From assembly GCF_009711055.1 (NCBI RefSeq), contig NZ_WMJY01000024.1, forward strand, positions 1 to 44,111: a stretch of DNA of 44,111 nt, given 5' to 3'. A program made the position numbers and the translations under genes. The notes beneath the pieces are model-generated. The model searched no databases, was not told where the DNA came from, and saw only the letters and a list, made by a program, of their open reading frames with translations. This DNA is from Myroides pelagicus. Its GTDB lineage: Bacteria; Bacteroidota; Bacteroidia; Flavobacteriales; Flavobacteriaceae. Positions 8,882 through 16,781 of this stretch are shown here, one piece after another (the first letter of the stretch is position 1; the number at the start of each line of letters is the position of its first letter).

Positions 8882-9856
8882 ATGAAGCCACCTTATCAGA
8901 TTACCGATACCATTTTTAAGTTAGTTGTTGACATTTCAGAGCGTTTGGGAGAAATTAATGCTACCCACTTATATAAGCCTCCAACAAAACTACGGAAAAA
9001 GAACCGCATAAAAACAATACAATCTTCTTTAGAGATTGAGGGTAATACACTTACAGAAGAGCAGATAACAGCACTTTTAAACGATAAACGAGTAATTGCA
9101 CCACAAAAGGATATTTTAGAGGTTAAGAACGCTATAAAAGTGTATGAGCAACTACGAGAGTTTAATCCTAATAAGTTAAAGGATTTAGAAAATGCACACG
9201 CAATCCTTATGAAAGGATTGATTGATGATGCTGGAAAACTGCGAACTAAAAATGTTGGTATTGTAAAAGGATCAAAAGTTGAGCACGTTGCGCCAAGTGG
9301 AACTATGATAAAAGGTTTGATGAATGATTTATTTGATTACCTGAAAACCGACACAGATGTATTACTAATTAAAAGTTGTGTGTTTCATTACGAATTTGAA
9401 TTTATACATCCTTTTTTAGATGGTAATGGACAAATGGGCAGACTATGGCAAACATTAATCTTAATGCAGAAGTACCCAGTTTTTGAATATCTGCCAGTTG
9501 AAAGCCTGATAAAAGAAAATCAAGAGGCTTACTATAAAGCACTGAGTATCTCGGACAAAAAGGCGACTTCTACGCCATTTATAGAGTTTATGTTAAACAT
9601 TATACTTCAAGCATTAGAGAACCTCCTAAAAACACAAAATAGAACCCTTACAGCAGAAGATAGAATTGAACTATACAAAGATATTATTGGAGATAGTGAT
9701 TTTAGCCGTAAAGATTATTTATTAAAATACAAAGATATTAGTCAAGCCACAGCAAGCCGAGATTTAAAATGGGCAGTAGAACAAGAAATTTTAATTAAAA
9801 CTGGAGATAAAAGGTTGACAAAATACAAGTTTAATTCAACCTTAAATCCGCAATAA
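8882..9856 (+). CDS. Fic family protein with altered catalytic motif (GNGQ)
   Basis: Fic proteins transfer AMP or other nucleotide moieties onto target hydroxyls. This 324-residue protein has the N-terminal inhibitory motif (S/T)xxxE(G/N) as S49-LEI-E53-G54, so it belongs to the class with a built-in N-terminal antitoxin helix. The catalytic loop is HPFLDGNGQMGRL at 176-188: His176, Asp180 and Arg187 are present, but the first Arg of the usual HxFx(D/E)GNGRxxR is Gln184. The C-terminal third (after about residue 245) ends in a winged-helix-like region (SRKDYLLKYKDISQATASRD) common in Fic proteins. It is the first gene of a two-Fic cassette bounded by inverted repeats. The Gln may lower or change activity; targets are unknown. 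Confidence 0.92.
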   Translation: MKPPYQITDTIFKLVVDISERLGEINATHLYKPPTKLRKKNRIKTIQSSLEIEGNTLTEEQITALLNDKRVIAPQKDILEVKNAIKVYEQLREFNPNKLKDLENAHAILMKGLIDDAGKLRTKNVGIVKGSKVEHVAPSGTMIKGLMNDLFDYLKTDTDVLLIKSCVFHYEFEFIHPFLDGNGQMGRLWQTLILMQKYPVFEYLPVESLIKENQEAYYKALSISDKKATSTPFIEFMLNIILQALENLLKTQNRTLTAEDRIELYKDIIGDSDFSRKDYLLKYKDISQATASRDLKWAVEQEILIKTGDKRLTKYKFNSTLNPQ

Positions 9857-9954
9857 ATAATTTTGCTATTACCAATGATTTTTCAGGTTTATAATGACGC
9901 CTACTTAGTGTAAAAAACACTGTTCTATATTCGTAAAAATGCGTTTAACTGGAA

Positions 9955-9962
9955 TAAATTTG
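9955..9962 (+). promoter_or_regulatory. Candidate -7 box for the second Fic gene
   Basis: TAAATTTG fits TAnnTTTG and lies 53 bp upstream of the second Fic start. No TTTG is found at the expected -33 position. The gap of 159 bp between the two Fic genes is compatible with a separate promoter. Confidence 0.3.
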
Positions 9963-10015
9963 TGGAACATACATATTATTGTTAACTTTTGAAGACAATT
10001 TAACAATGATGAAAA

Positions 10016-11311
10016 ATGAAACTTGAAAAACCACCAAAATGCGAATTAAATTTTGACTATCTTCAAGGAATTTGGAGAGGTGAATTCAAAGATTTTATCA
10101 TTAAATCAGACGAGAAATATTATTATTGGGACGATATTAAGTATAAAAAAGACGTACCATTTGGATCTCAGATCGACAATTGGATTTTATTAAAAACTTA
10201 CAGAACTTCTAAATATCAAGAAATAACTTTTGGTACTTATAGTTTTAGATATTTTCAATCAGAATATATTTCTAAAAACTTACATGATTTTGATTTAAAG
10301 TTAATTGGAGGATTACAACAAAATTCTATTCTTCCATCTGATAGAATTGAATTTTTTAAAAATTCACTACTAGAAGAAGCTGTTGCTTCTTCTCAAGTAG
10401 AAGGCGCTGCTACAACTACAGAGGTAGCAAGGGATATGCTTAAGACAGGAAGAATTCCGAGAAATGAATCAGAACAAATGATATTCAATAATTTAAGAGC
10501 AATTGAATATATAAGTGAATTTTCAGATAACAATATTGATTTTAAGCTTATAATTGATTTACAGAAAATCATCACTGCCAATACAGATGCAGAGAAATAT
10601 TCAGGCGACTTTAGAGATGGAGAAGTTTATGTCACAGATCATGTAGATGGCGAAATTGCGCACATTCCTCCTGATTGGAAAGAAATTACAGAATTAATGG
10701 GTGAATTATGTGAATTTATTAATGATGAGAAAACCTTTATACATCCTATAATAAAAGCTTCTATAATACATTTTATGATTGGTTTTATACATCCATTTAA
10801 AGATGGAAATGGTAGAACAGCAAGAGCTTTATTTTATTGGTATTTATTAAAAAAAGGTTATTCCTTAGTAAGAAACATTTCTATATCAAGAGTCATTTTA
10901 GAGTCAAGATCTCAATATGACAAAGCATTTTTAAAAACAGAGTATGACCAGAACGATTTAAATTATTTTATAACCTATTCAATTAAAAATATACGTATTG
11001 CATTTGAAAAATTAACTCAATATCGAGACAAAAAGCTTGAAGAAAGAAAAAAAGCCAATCTTGTTTCTTATGAATTACTTTCTAAAGGTTTAAACAAAAG
11101 ACAAGCTGATTTGGTAGGTTTTTTATACTTAAAAGAAAAAAATAATATAACTTTAAGTTCTTATGCAGAAAAACATGAAGTTGTAAGGCAGACAGCAAGT
11201 AAAGATTTAAGTGAACTTATTAAATTAGGTTTATTGGTTGAAGATAAATCAACAAAACCATTTAAATATACTTTACAAAGTAGAAAAGCAATATCTGATT
11301 TTATTAAATAA
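10016..11311 (+). CDS. Fic family protein with intact catalytic motif
   Basis: The 431-residue protein has an N-terminal extension of about 95 residues, the inhibitory motif S125-SQV-E129-G130, and a complete Fic loop HPFKDGNGRTAR at 259-270. This is a regular N-terminally inhibited Fic AMP-transferase candidate. The C-terminal 80 residues contain a winged-helix-like segment (LSSYAEKHEVVRQTASKDLS) that could bind DNA or regulate the enzyme. It differs clearly from the preceding Fic protein in length and N-terminus, so the pair is not a recent tandem duplication. It ends 15 bp before the right inverted repeat. Nucleotide donor and targets are unknown. Confidence 0.94.
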   Translation: MKLEKPPKCELNFDYLQGIWRGEFKDFIIKSDEKYYYWDDIKYKKDVPFGSQIDNWILLKTYRTSKYQEITFGTYSFRYFQSEYISKNLHDFDLKLIGGLQQNSILPSDRIEFFKNSLLEEAVASSQVEGAATTTEVARDMLKTGRIPRNESEQMIFNNLRAIEYISEFSDNNIDFKLIIDLQKIITANTDAEKYSGDFRDGEVYVTDHVDGEIAHIPPDWKEITELMGELCEFINDEKTFIHPIIKASIIHFMIGFIHPFKDGNGRTARALFYWYLLKKGYSLVRNISISRVILESRSQYDKAFLKTEYDQNDLNYFITYSIKNIRIAFEKLTQYRDKKLEERKKANLVSYELLSKGLNKRQADLVGFLYLKEKNNITLSSYAEKHEVVRQTASKDLSELIKLGLLVEDKSTKPFKYTLQSRKAISDFIK

Positions 11312-11325
11312 ATTATAATTTGGTA

Positions 11326-11386
11326 CTAAGTACACGACAAAAAACTAAAGCAATTGATATTTAATGGGTTGTATTGGTTTTTAGAG
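11326..11386. repeat. Right 61-bp inverted repeat of the Fic cassette
   Basis: This arm begins CTAAGTACACGACAAAAAAC and ends TTGGTTTTTAGAG. It mirrors 8758-8818 with a single G/A difference. It lies between the second Fic gene and the terminator of the convergent lipoprotein gene, only 4 bp from the T-run of that terminator. Confidence 0.9.
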
Positions 11387-11390
11387 TAAC

Positions 11391-11422
11391 AAAAAAAAGC
11401 TACCTAGAAAATCTAGATAGCT
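11391..11422 (-). terminator. Rho-independent terminator of the lipoprotein gene
   Basis: On the minus strand AGCTATCTAG and CTAGGTAGCT form a 10-bp stem with one G-U pair and a 5-base loop, followed by eight T residues. It lies 24 bp past the stop codon of the gene at 11447. Confidence 0.85.
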
Positions 11423-11446
11423 CTTATATTTTACTCTATAATAAAA

Positions 11447-11914
11447 CTATTTGCTTACACACTCTAACTTAACGAAAGTAGTTCCTTTAGGATATTTTTC
11501 TCCTTCTACTGCTGACTCTGTCAAAGGTTCAAGATCCAAAAGGACTAATTTACTTTTACTCACTTCTGTGATTTCATACTCTTCATTATATCCTTCTTCA
11601 TCAGTAATAGAAATTTTACTCCCTGTAATTACAAATTTATTACTGCTTGTTTCAGTTCTACACTCATTAATGTCACCATTTATATATTTATAAGAGTATT
11701 TTGAAGTCCAAACATCACCTTTAAACTCTAACTCATCATTACCACATCCATCATTATTAGAAGCTGGTTGCTCACCAATTACTTTCTTATCTTTATCTAA
11801 AAAGATAATTTTTGAATCTTTCCATGTTCCTTGAATTTCTGTCTTGTAATCTGGTGTCCCATTACTATTGTCATCACTAGAACATGCTAATACACTAACC
11901 CCCATTACAGCCAT
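11447..11914 (-). CDS. Lipocalin-like small lipoprotein, signal peptide frameshifted
   Basis: The readable frame from the ATG at 11914 gives 155 residues beginning MAVMGVSVLACSSDDN, that is, a lipobox VLAC without the basic start of a signal peptide. The body (TEIQGTWKDSKIIFLDKDKK, WTSKYSYKYINGD, KFVITGSKISITDEEG) resembles the lipocalin-like domain of short Bacteroidetes lipoproteins of unknown role. Upstream, an ATG at 11940 followed by eight A is out of frame; with nine A it would read MKKKFLFAVMAVMGV and give a perfect signal peptide. A strong promoter lies at 11966-11996, 26 bp before that ATG. As written, the protein probably starts at 11914 or is poorly made. The frameshift may be real, a phase-variable tract, or a sequencing error. 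Confidence 0.75.
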   Translation of the reverse strand: MAVMGVSVLACSSDDNSNGTPDYKTEIQGTWKDSKIIFLDKDKKVIGEQPASNNDGCGNDELEFKGDVWTSKYSYKYINGDINECRTETSSNKFVITGSKISITDEEGYNEEYEITEVSKSKLVLLDLEPLTESAVEGEKYPKGTTFVKLECVSK

Positions 11915-11929
11915 AACTGCAAATAAAAA

Positions 11930-11937
11930 TTTTTTTT
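11930..11937 (-). other. A8 homopolymer that breaks the lipoprotein signal peptide frame
   Basis: Eight A residues (minus strand) directly follow the ATG at 11940-11938. The downstream lipoprotein frame is restored by adding exactly one A. Homopolymers at a start codon are classic sites of slippage. Confidence 0.75.
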
Positions 11938-11965
11938 CATAACTTTACTTTATATTAATTTTAAG

Positions 11966-11996
11966 CAAAATTAAATCTTTTTTCTCAAAAAACAAA
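11966..11996 (-). promoter_or_regulatory. Promoter TTTG-N19-TAATTTTG of the lipoprotein gene
   Basis: On the minus strand TTTG (11996-11993), a 19-bp spacer and TAATTTTG (11973-11966) give the textbook Bacteroidetes housekeeping promoter. The predicted transcript start, about 11960, leaves a 20-base leader before the ATG at 11940, which supports that ATG as the ancestral start. Confidence 0.7.
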
Positions 11997-12146
11997 CAAA
12001 GACATTATTTGTCATTTAATAGTAAAATTAAAAAACAATCATATTTTTAAAATAAATCACAATAGCACAGTAATTACTCATTTACTATTCTTGACATCAT
12101 TTTTCATTCCTTTAAAATTCAAAAGTTTGTTTACTTTTTCTAAAAC

Positions 12147-12182
12147 AAAAGCGCTGTGTAGTTTTTATACATCAGCACTTTT
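12147..12182. other. Imperfect hairpin in the gene-free stretch 11941-12360
   Basis: AAAAGCGCTGTGTA pairs with TACATCAGCACTTTT, with one mismatch and one bulge, around a 7-base loop. The flanks are T-rich on the plus strand and A-rich before it. It may terminate read-through from nrdJ (which ends 179 bp away) but there is no clean T-run. Apart from the lipoprotein promoter nothing else was recognised between 11941 and 12360. Confidence 0.35.
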
Positions 12183-12360
12183 ATTTTAATAAGCATTATA
12201 TGATATAAAGTAACATATTACCTATCAATGAGTATGCAGTATAGAATAAGTGGTAGAGTAGCTAGTGGAATATCCACTAAATTACTTATATCTAAGTTTA
12301 ACCCAGTACAAAGTATCCGTTTAAACCAATTTCTGCCTGATTTAAAAAAAGCTTTTTTAA

Positions 12361-14916
12361 TCAAGAACATTTCGACAAGCCACAATCCTTACAAATAAGA
12401 CATCCTTCTTGATACACCAGCGATGTTGAGCCGCAGTTATCACACTGTTGTCCTTTTACATGGGTACCGTCAGGAACAAACTTTTTTAAAGCTCTTGATA
12501 CTCCATTTTTCCATGTGTTGATAGATTCACTATCTAACTGTAAAGAATTGATCAGTTCAACAACCTTTTCAATTTTCATCCCGTGTCTAAGAGTACTTGA
12601 GATTAGTTTGGCATAGTTCCAGTATTCTGGATTAAAGCGATAAGACAACCCTTCTATAGTGGTTTTATATCCGCGTTTGTTTGTGAATTGAAAGTCATAA
12701 CGAGAATTTCCCTGCTCATCTTTATTCTTAATAATAAAACCTTCGTTTATTCCTCTCGGTAGTAAGATTCCATCTTCATCATCAGCTAAACCTGTAAAAA
12801 TCTCATAAGGTCTGTTGTCAATTTTCCCTATAAACGCAATCCATTTTTCTTTGTTATTTTGAAAGCGTACTATGTCACATTCTAAAACTTGAGGTCGTTT
12901 AGTTGAAAAGCTTAATTGACCTGATTCTTTGGAAGAGTCTTTAGATTCGGTTGAAATTAAAACTCCTGAACGAGAACCATCTCTATAAACAGTTACACCT
13001 TTACATCCAACCTCCCACGCGCGCATATACAACTGATCAACTAATTGTTCAGTGGCATGATTTGGAATATTAATGGTTACTGAGATAGAGTGATCAACCC
13101 ATTTTTGAATAGCGCCTTGCATTTCAACCTTACTCAACCAATCAATATCGTTAGAACAAGCCTTAGCGTAAGGAGACACGCTTATTAATTGGTTTATTTG
13201 CTCTTGTGTATAATTCTTCTGTGTATCATATCCGTTTATTTGCATCCATTGTTTAAATCGATGATGAAATACGATATACTCCTGCCATGAGTCTCCTATT
13301 TCATCAACAAAATCAACTGTTGCTTGTTTATCATTTGGATTCACTTTTCTTCTTCGTTTATACACAGGCATAAATACAGGTTCAATACCAGAGGTTGTTT
13401 GACTCATTAAAGAAGTACTTCCTGTTGGGGCGATAGTCAGCAAAGCTATATTCCTTCTACCATTTTCAATCATGTCTTTATATAGTTGAGCATCGGCTTG
13501 TTTAATACGTAAAATAAACGGATTATTCTTTTCTCTATCACTATCATATATAGTAAAAGCACCTCTTTGTTTGGCTAATTCAACCGATGACCTATATGCG
13601 GATAAGGCTAATGTTTTATGAACTTCAACACAAAAATCTATGCCTTGACTACTACCGTACTGAATACCTAATGCAGCTAGCATATCGCCTTCTGCTGTTA
13701 TCCCTAGACCTGTTCTTCTGCCTTGCTTTGCTTTGTTATAAATCTGAATCCATAGTTCTTTTTCTATTTTTTTGACAGAATCATCTTCGGGATCTTGGTT
13801 AATTTTATCTAAAATGATCTCTATTTTTTCAAGCTCTAAATCAATAATATCATCCATTAATCTTTGAGCTAATTCCACGTGTTTTTTAAACAAATCAAAA
13901 TCAAAGTAAGCATTTGATGTAAATGGATTAACAACATATGAAAACAAATTAATCGCTAATAAGCGGCAGGAATCATAGGCACACAATGGAATCTCTCCAC
14001 ACGGGTTAGTTGAGATAGTTTTATAACCTAAATCCGCATAACAATCCGGTATTGATTCATTTATAATTGTATCCCAAAATAGTATACCCGGTTCAGCTGA
14101 CTTCCATGCATTATGTACTATTTTACCCCACAGGTCATTAGCCTGAATCTGTTTTGAGAAAAGTGGTTTAGAACTAAAAATTGGATATTTCTGAGTGTAT
14201 TGTTGTTTATCTCTAACTGCTTTCATAAAAGAATCATCGATACGCAGCGACACATTTGCTCCTGTTATCTGTCCTGCTTGTAGTTTTGCATCAATAAAAT
14301 CTTCTGAGTCTGGATGATTAACAGATACAGAAAGCATCAAGGCTCCCCTTCTACCGTCTTGGGCAACTTCCCTTGTTGAATTAGAATAACGCTGCATAAA
14401 TGGAACTAATCCTGTGGAGGTTAATGCTGAGTTTTTTACCTCTGCTCCCTTAGGTCTTATGTGTGATAAATCATGACCAACTCCACCACGACGCTTCATC
14501 AACTGGACTTGTTCTTGATCAATTTTCATAATTCCTCCATAAGAATCACTTTCTCCATTATTTCCAATTACAAAACAATTTGATAAAGAAGCTATTTGAT
14601 AAGGATTTCCAATTCCTGTCATCGGACTACCCTGAGGAATTAAATATCTAAATTTATCAATTAAGTCATAAATATCATTTTCAGACAGAGAATTACTATA
14701 CTTTTTTTCTATTCTGGCTATTTCTTTTGCTATGCGTCTATGCATCTTATCAGGTGTATCTTCAAAAATATCACCTTGAGAATTCTTCAATGCATATTTA
14801 TTTACAAATACGCTCGCCGCTAGAGCATCACCATTAAAATAAACAGTAGATGCCTCAATGGCTTGTTCTGATGTATAAGACACTTGTTTGGAGTTAGTTT
14901 TTTTTGATTGTTTCAT
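12361..14916 (-). CDS. nrdJ: Adenosylcobalamin-dependent (class II) ribonucleoside-diphosphate reductase
   Basis: This 851-residue enzyme reduces ribonucleotides to deoxyribonucleotides with a B12-generated thiyl radical, so it works with or without oxygen. The catalytic site is visible as N304-P-C306-G-E308: Cys306 is the expected radical cysteine, with Asn304 and Glu308. Cys114 (LSNCFVIG) and Cys317 are the expected redox pair, with the same 11-residue spacing from the radical Cys as in known class II enzymes. The C-terminus carries a zinc-ribbon-like cluster CDNC...CLICKDC used for re-reduction. No B12 riboswitch could be recognised upstream; a TGATAATTATCA palindrome lies 49-60 bp before the start. 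It appears to be a single-gene transcript. Confidence 0.95.
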   Translation of the reverse strand: MKQSKKTNSKQVSYTSEQAIEASTVYFNGDALAASVFVNKYALKNSQGDIFEDTPDKMHRRIAKEIARIEKKYSNSLSENDIYDLIDKFRYLIPQGSPMTGIGNPYQIASLSNCFVIGNNGESDSYGGIMKIDQEQVQLMKRRGGVGHDLSHIRPKGAEVKNSALTSTGLVPFMQRYSNSTREVAQDGRRGALMLSVSVNHPDSEDFIDAKLQAGQITGANVSLRIDDSFMKAVRDKQQYTQKYPIFSSKPLFSKQIQANDLWGKIVHNAWKSAEPGILFWDTIINESIPDCYADLGYKTISTNPCGEIPLCAYDSCRLLAINLFSYVVNPFTSNAYFDFDLFKKHVELAQRLMDDIIDLELEKIEIILDKINQDPEDDSVKKIEKELWIQIYNKAKQGRRTGLGITAEGDMLAALGIQYGSSQGIDFCVEVHKTLALSAYRSSVELAKQRGAFTIYDSDREKNNPFILRIKQADAQLYKDMIENGRRNIALLTIAPTGSTSLMSQTTSGIEPVFMPVYKRRRKVNPNDKQATVDFVDEIGDSWQEYIVFHHRFKQWMQINGYDTQKNYTQEQINQLISVSPYAKACSNDIDWLSKVEMQGAIQKWVDHSISVTINIPNHATEQLVDQLYMRAWEVGCKGVTVYRDGSRSGVLISTESKDSSKESGQLSFSTKRPQVLECDIVRFQNNKEKWIAFIGKIDNRPYEIFTGLADDEDGILLPRGINEGFIIKNKDEQGNSRYDFQFTNKRGYKTTIEGLSYRFNPEYWNYAKLISSTLRHGMKIEKVVELINSLQLDSESINTWKNGVSRALKKFVPDGTHVKGQQCDNCGSTSLVYQEGCLICKDCGLSKCS

Positions 14917-14964
14917 GTTTTTTAATTTTCAAACTAAAGTAAAAACCAAACAACTAATAATTAA

Positions 14965-14976
14965 TGATAATTATCA
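14965..14976. promoter_or_regulatory. Palindrome TGATAATTATCA upstream of nrdJ
   Basis: A perfect 12-bp palindrome, 49-60 bp before the nrdJ start. The same half-sites, TGATAA and TTATCA, recur with a 1-bp gap at 17652-17664 before another operon. It resembles a compact Fur-type or other dimer operator. The rest of the 355-bp gap 14917-15271 shows only the terminator at 15174-15199. Confidence 0.4.
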
Positions 14977-15173
14977 AAGCCTACAAAAACAAACCACAAA
15001 CACCTTAAAATCAAATAACTACAAACAAACCTTATCAAAAAGTTTTACTTTTTTATCATTTTAAAAAATCTTAAAACTAAAAAGTATACTATTTAGATAA
15101 CTCAGTTTGATTTATGCCAGTGATTTCGGAGTGCTTTTTAATCTACTTCACATAGCTATATCATTTGTTCAAC

Positions 15174-15199
15174 AAAAAAGAATCTAATAATAGATTCTT
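15174..15199 (-). terminator. Rho-independent terminator of the 15272-17624 operon
   Basis: On the minus strand AAGAATCTA and TAGATTCTT form a perfect 9-bp stem with a 4-base loop, followed by six T residues. It lies about 73 bp past the stop of the 498-residue gene. Confidence 0.8.
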
Positions 15200-15271
15200 C
15201 ATACATTACATCACTAATATGCCCCTTAACAGATTCACAGTTTTGTACATCGATAAACTATACCTTATAAA

Positions 15272-16768
15272 CTAATTAATCATAAAATTATCTAAATCAT
15301 CCATGTTTTTTATAATAAGATCTTCTCTTACATTCAATAATCTACAAAGCTCAATACTACCATAAAAACTAACTGCAGCATCTTTACTTAATGCAGCTTG
15401 AAAATAACTCCCGCGCTTAGTAAAGTAGGCATCCATTTTACTTATAATACTTTTAGTTTGTTGATCAAGCTTATTAATCAATGCATCATAATCCTTTCGC
15501 ATTTTTTCTGCTAAATCTTTGTCTTTTTCAGAAAAAATAAAGCGACTAACCTCCAGACCTGCCTTTGCTATACAAACACCAAGAATCGCTCCTAATACAG
15601 GTATTGGAATAACAACTTGCCCCAAAGAAGCACCAATTGCCGCTAATCCGCCTTCTACTGATAAAGCACTTAACGAATCAATATATTCCTGCTTAGAAAT
15701 AGTTTTATTTTTATATTGAAAATATAAAGATGAGGCTCCTACTGTTACGCTAACTATTGCACCTGCAAATGGAGCAGAAAAACCTATAACTTTTGTAGCC
15801 CCATATATCCCTAGACCACTAATACCTCCCGTTAATCCACCTTTTGTAAAATCATAACCTATAGATTTCCAATCATCAATTGTAAATTCAGTAATATCCT
15901 TGCCTTGTTTTATGATTGAATACACTTTTAACCCTCCTGCCATAGCCCCTGACACACCTGCTCCAATGGCTGAAAATTTAAATGCCTCACCCCAAGAGGG
16001 TTGTAATATGTTTTGTGCTTGTATCGTTTTCTGATCCCTTTCTAAGAATATTTCTTTGCGCTTATCATTATGAGTAGATATAAATTCTGTTTCATACTTA
16101 TTCAGAGTTTTATCAACAGCACCTAATTGTACTTCTCCGTAAGTAGAAATACCTGGTTTTACAATTTTATGAAAAGGCTTCCCTGTATATTGCTCTAGCT
16201 TTAATATAGTTTCTTTTAATTTTTCAACACTTCTACTACTTAAATTTCCGAGTTGCTCCCCTTTCAACGCCTTATCAATAAGCTCATACTGATCTTTAGG
16301 AATGTGATAAGAACCACCATTGTCAGTAAAGTTAGGATACTTTTCTAAGTGAGAATAAACGTGCTTTAAACCAGCATTAGCACCATTGATAAATTTAGAC
16401 TGAACTAATTGATTATTAACAATATAATCTTCAGGTGCTAACCTACCTACATTTTCAAAAGTTGCAGTAGGTCTTACTCCTTGCATTATTGAACGAGCAT
16501 TACGTATATTAACCTCAATTTGTTCTGCTACTTCTCCATGTTTAGTTTTAATAGAACCTAGAATATTCTGAGGTGAAGAAACAAAATCTCTAATTTTTTC
16601 TACCTGAACAAAACTACCAGCTAACGCAGTATCTGCATATTGCATCTTTTCCATTGCCTGGCATTGAATTTTGGTTAATGTATCTGAATATAGAGCGCCT
16701 TGCTTTTGAATCTCACTGACAATTTTACTAGCTACAAATTGATCAACAATTATATTTTTACTATTCAT
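15272..16768 (-). CDS. Unknown protein with helical N-half and glycine-rich membrane segments
   Basis: I do not recognise this 498-residue protein. Residues 1-100 and 180-260 are predicted helical and charged (coiled-coil-like). Residues about 265-410 alternate several glycine/alanine-rich hydrophobic stretches, for example SAIGAGVSGAMAGGLKVY, GGLTGGISGLGIYGATKVIG, FAGAIVSVTVGASSLYF and VVIPIPVLGAILGVCIAKAG, which could insert in a membrane. A charged helical tail (about 413-460) follows. There is no signal peptide. The start is 13 bp downstream of the 280-residue partner, which has the same helix/glycine-rich/helix layout, so the two are probably co-transcribed and may act together. A membrane-acting defence or toxin pair is possible but not shown. 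Confidence 0.75.
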   Translation of the reverse strand: MNSKNIIVDQFVASKIVSEIQKQGALYSDTLTKIQCQAMEKMQYADTALAGSFVQVEKIRDFVSSPQNILGSIKTKHGEVAEQIEVNIRNARSIMQGVRPTATFENVGRLAPEDYIVNNQLVQSKFINGANAGLKHVYSHLEKYPNFTDNGGSYHIPKDQYELIDKALKGEQLGNLSSRSVEKLKETILKLEQYTGKPFHKIVKPGISTYGEVQLGAVDKTLNKYETEFISTHNDKRKEIFLERDQKTIQAQNILQPSWGEAFKFSAIGAGVSGAMAGGLKVYSIIKQGKDITEFTIDDWKSIGYDFTKGGLTGGISGLGIYGATKVIGFSAPFAGAIVSVTVGASSLYFQYKNKTISKQEYIDSLSALSVEGGLAAIGASLGQVVIPIPVLGAILGVCIAKAGLEVSRFIFSEKDKDLAEKMRKDYDALINKLDQQTKSIISKMDAYFTKRGSYFQAALSKDAAVSFYGSIELCRLLNVREDLIIKNMDDLDNFMIN

Positions 16769-16781
16769 GGATAAGAATAAA

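Noticed and set aside
8740..11424. TCTAGAT near both outer ends of the Fic cassette as target-site duplication
   Set aside because: The copies are at unequal distances from the arms, and the right one is part of the lipoprotein terminator stem.
12227..12397. Plus-strand ORF of 56 codons starting MSMQYRISGRVASG, overlapping the nrdJ 3' end
   Set aside because: It runs antisense into nrdJ, has no promoter of the TTTG/TAnnTTTG type and resembles no known protein; probably chance.
14917..15271. Possible cobalamin riboswitch before the B12-dependent reductase
   Set aside because: No B12-box-like sequence or suitable stem set could be seen; only a palindrome and a terminator of the next operon are present.
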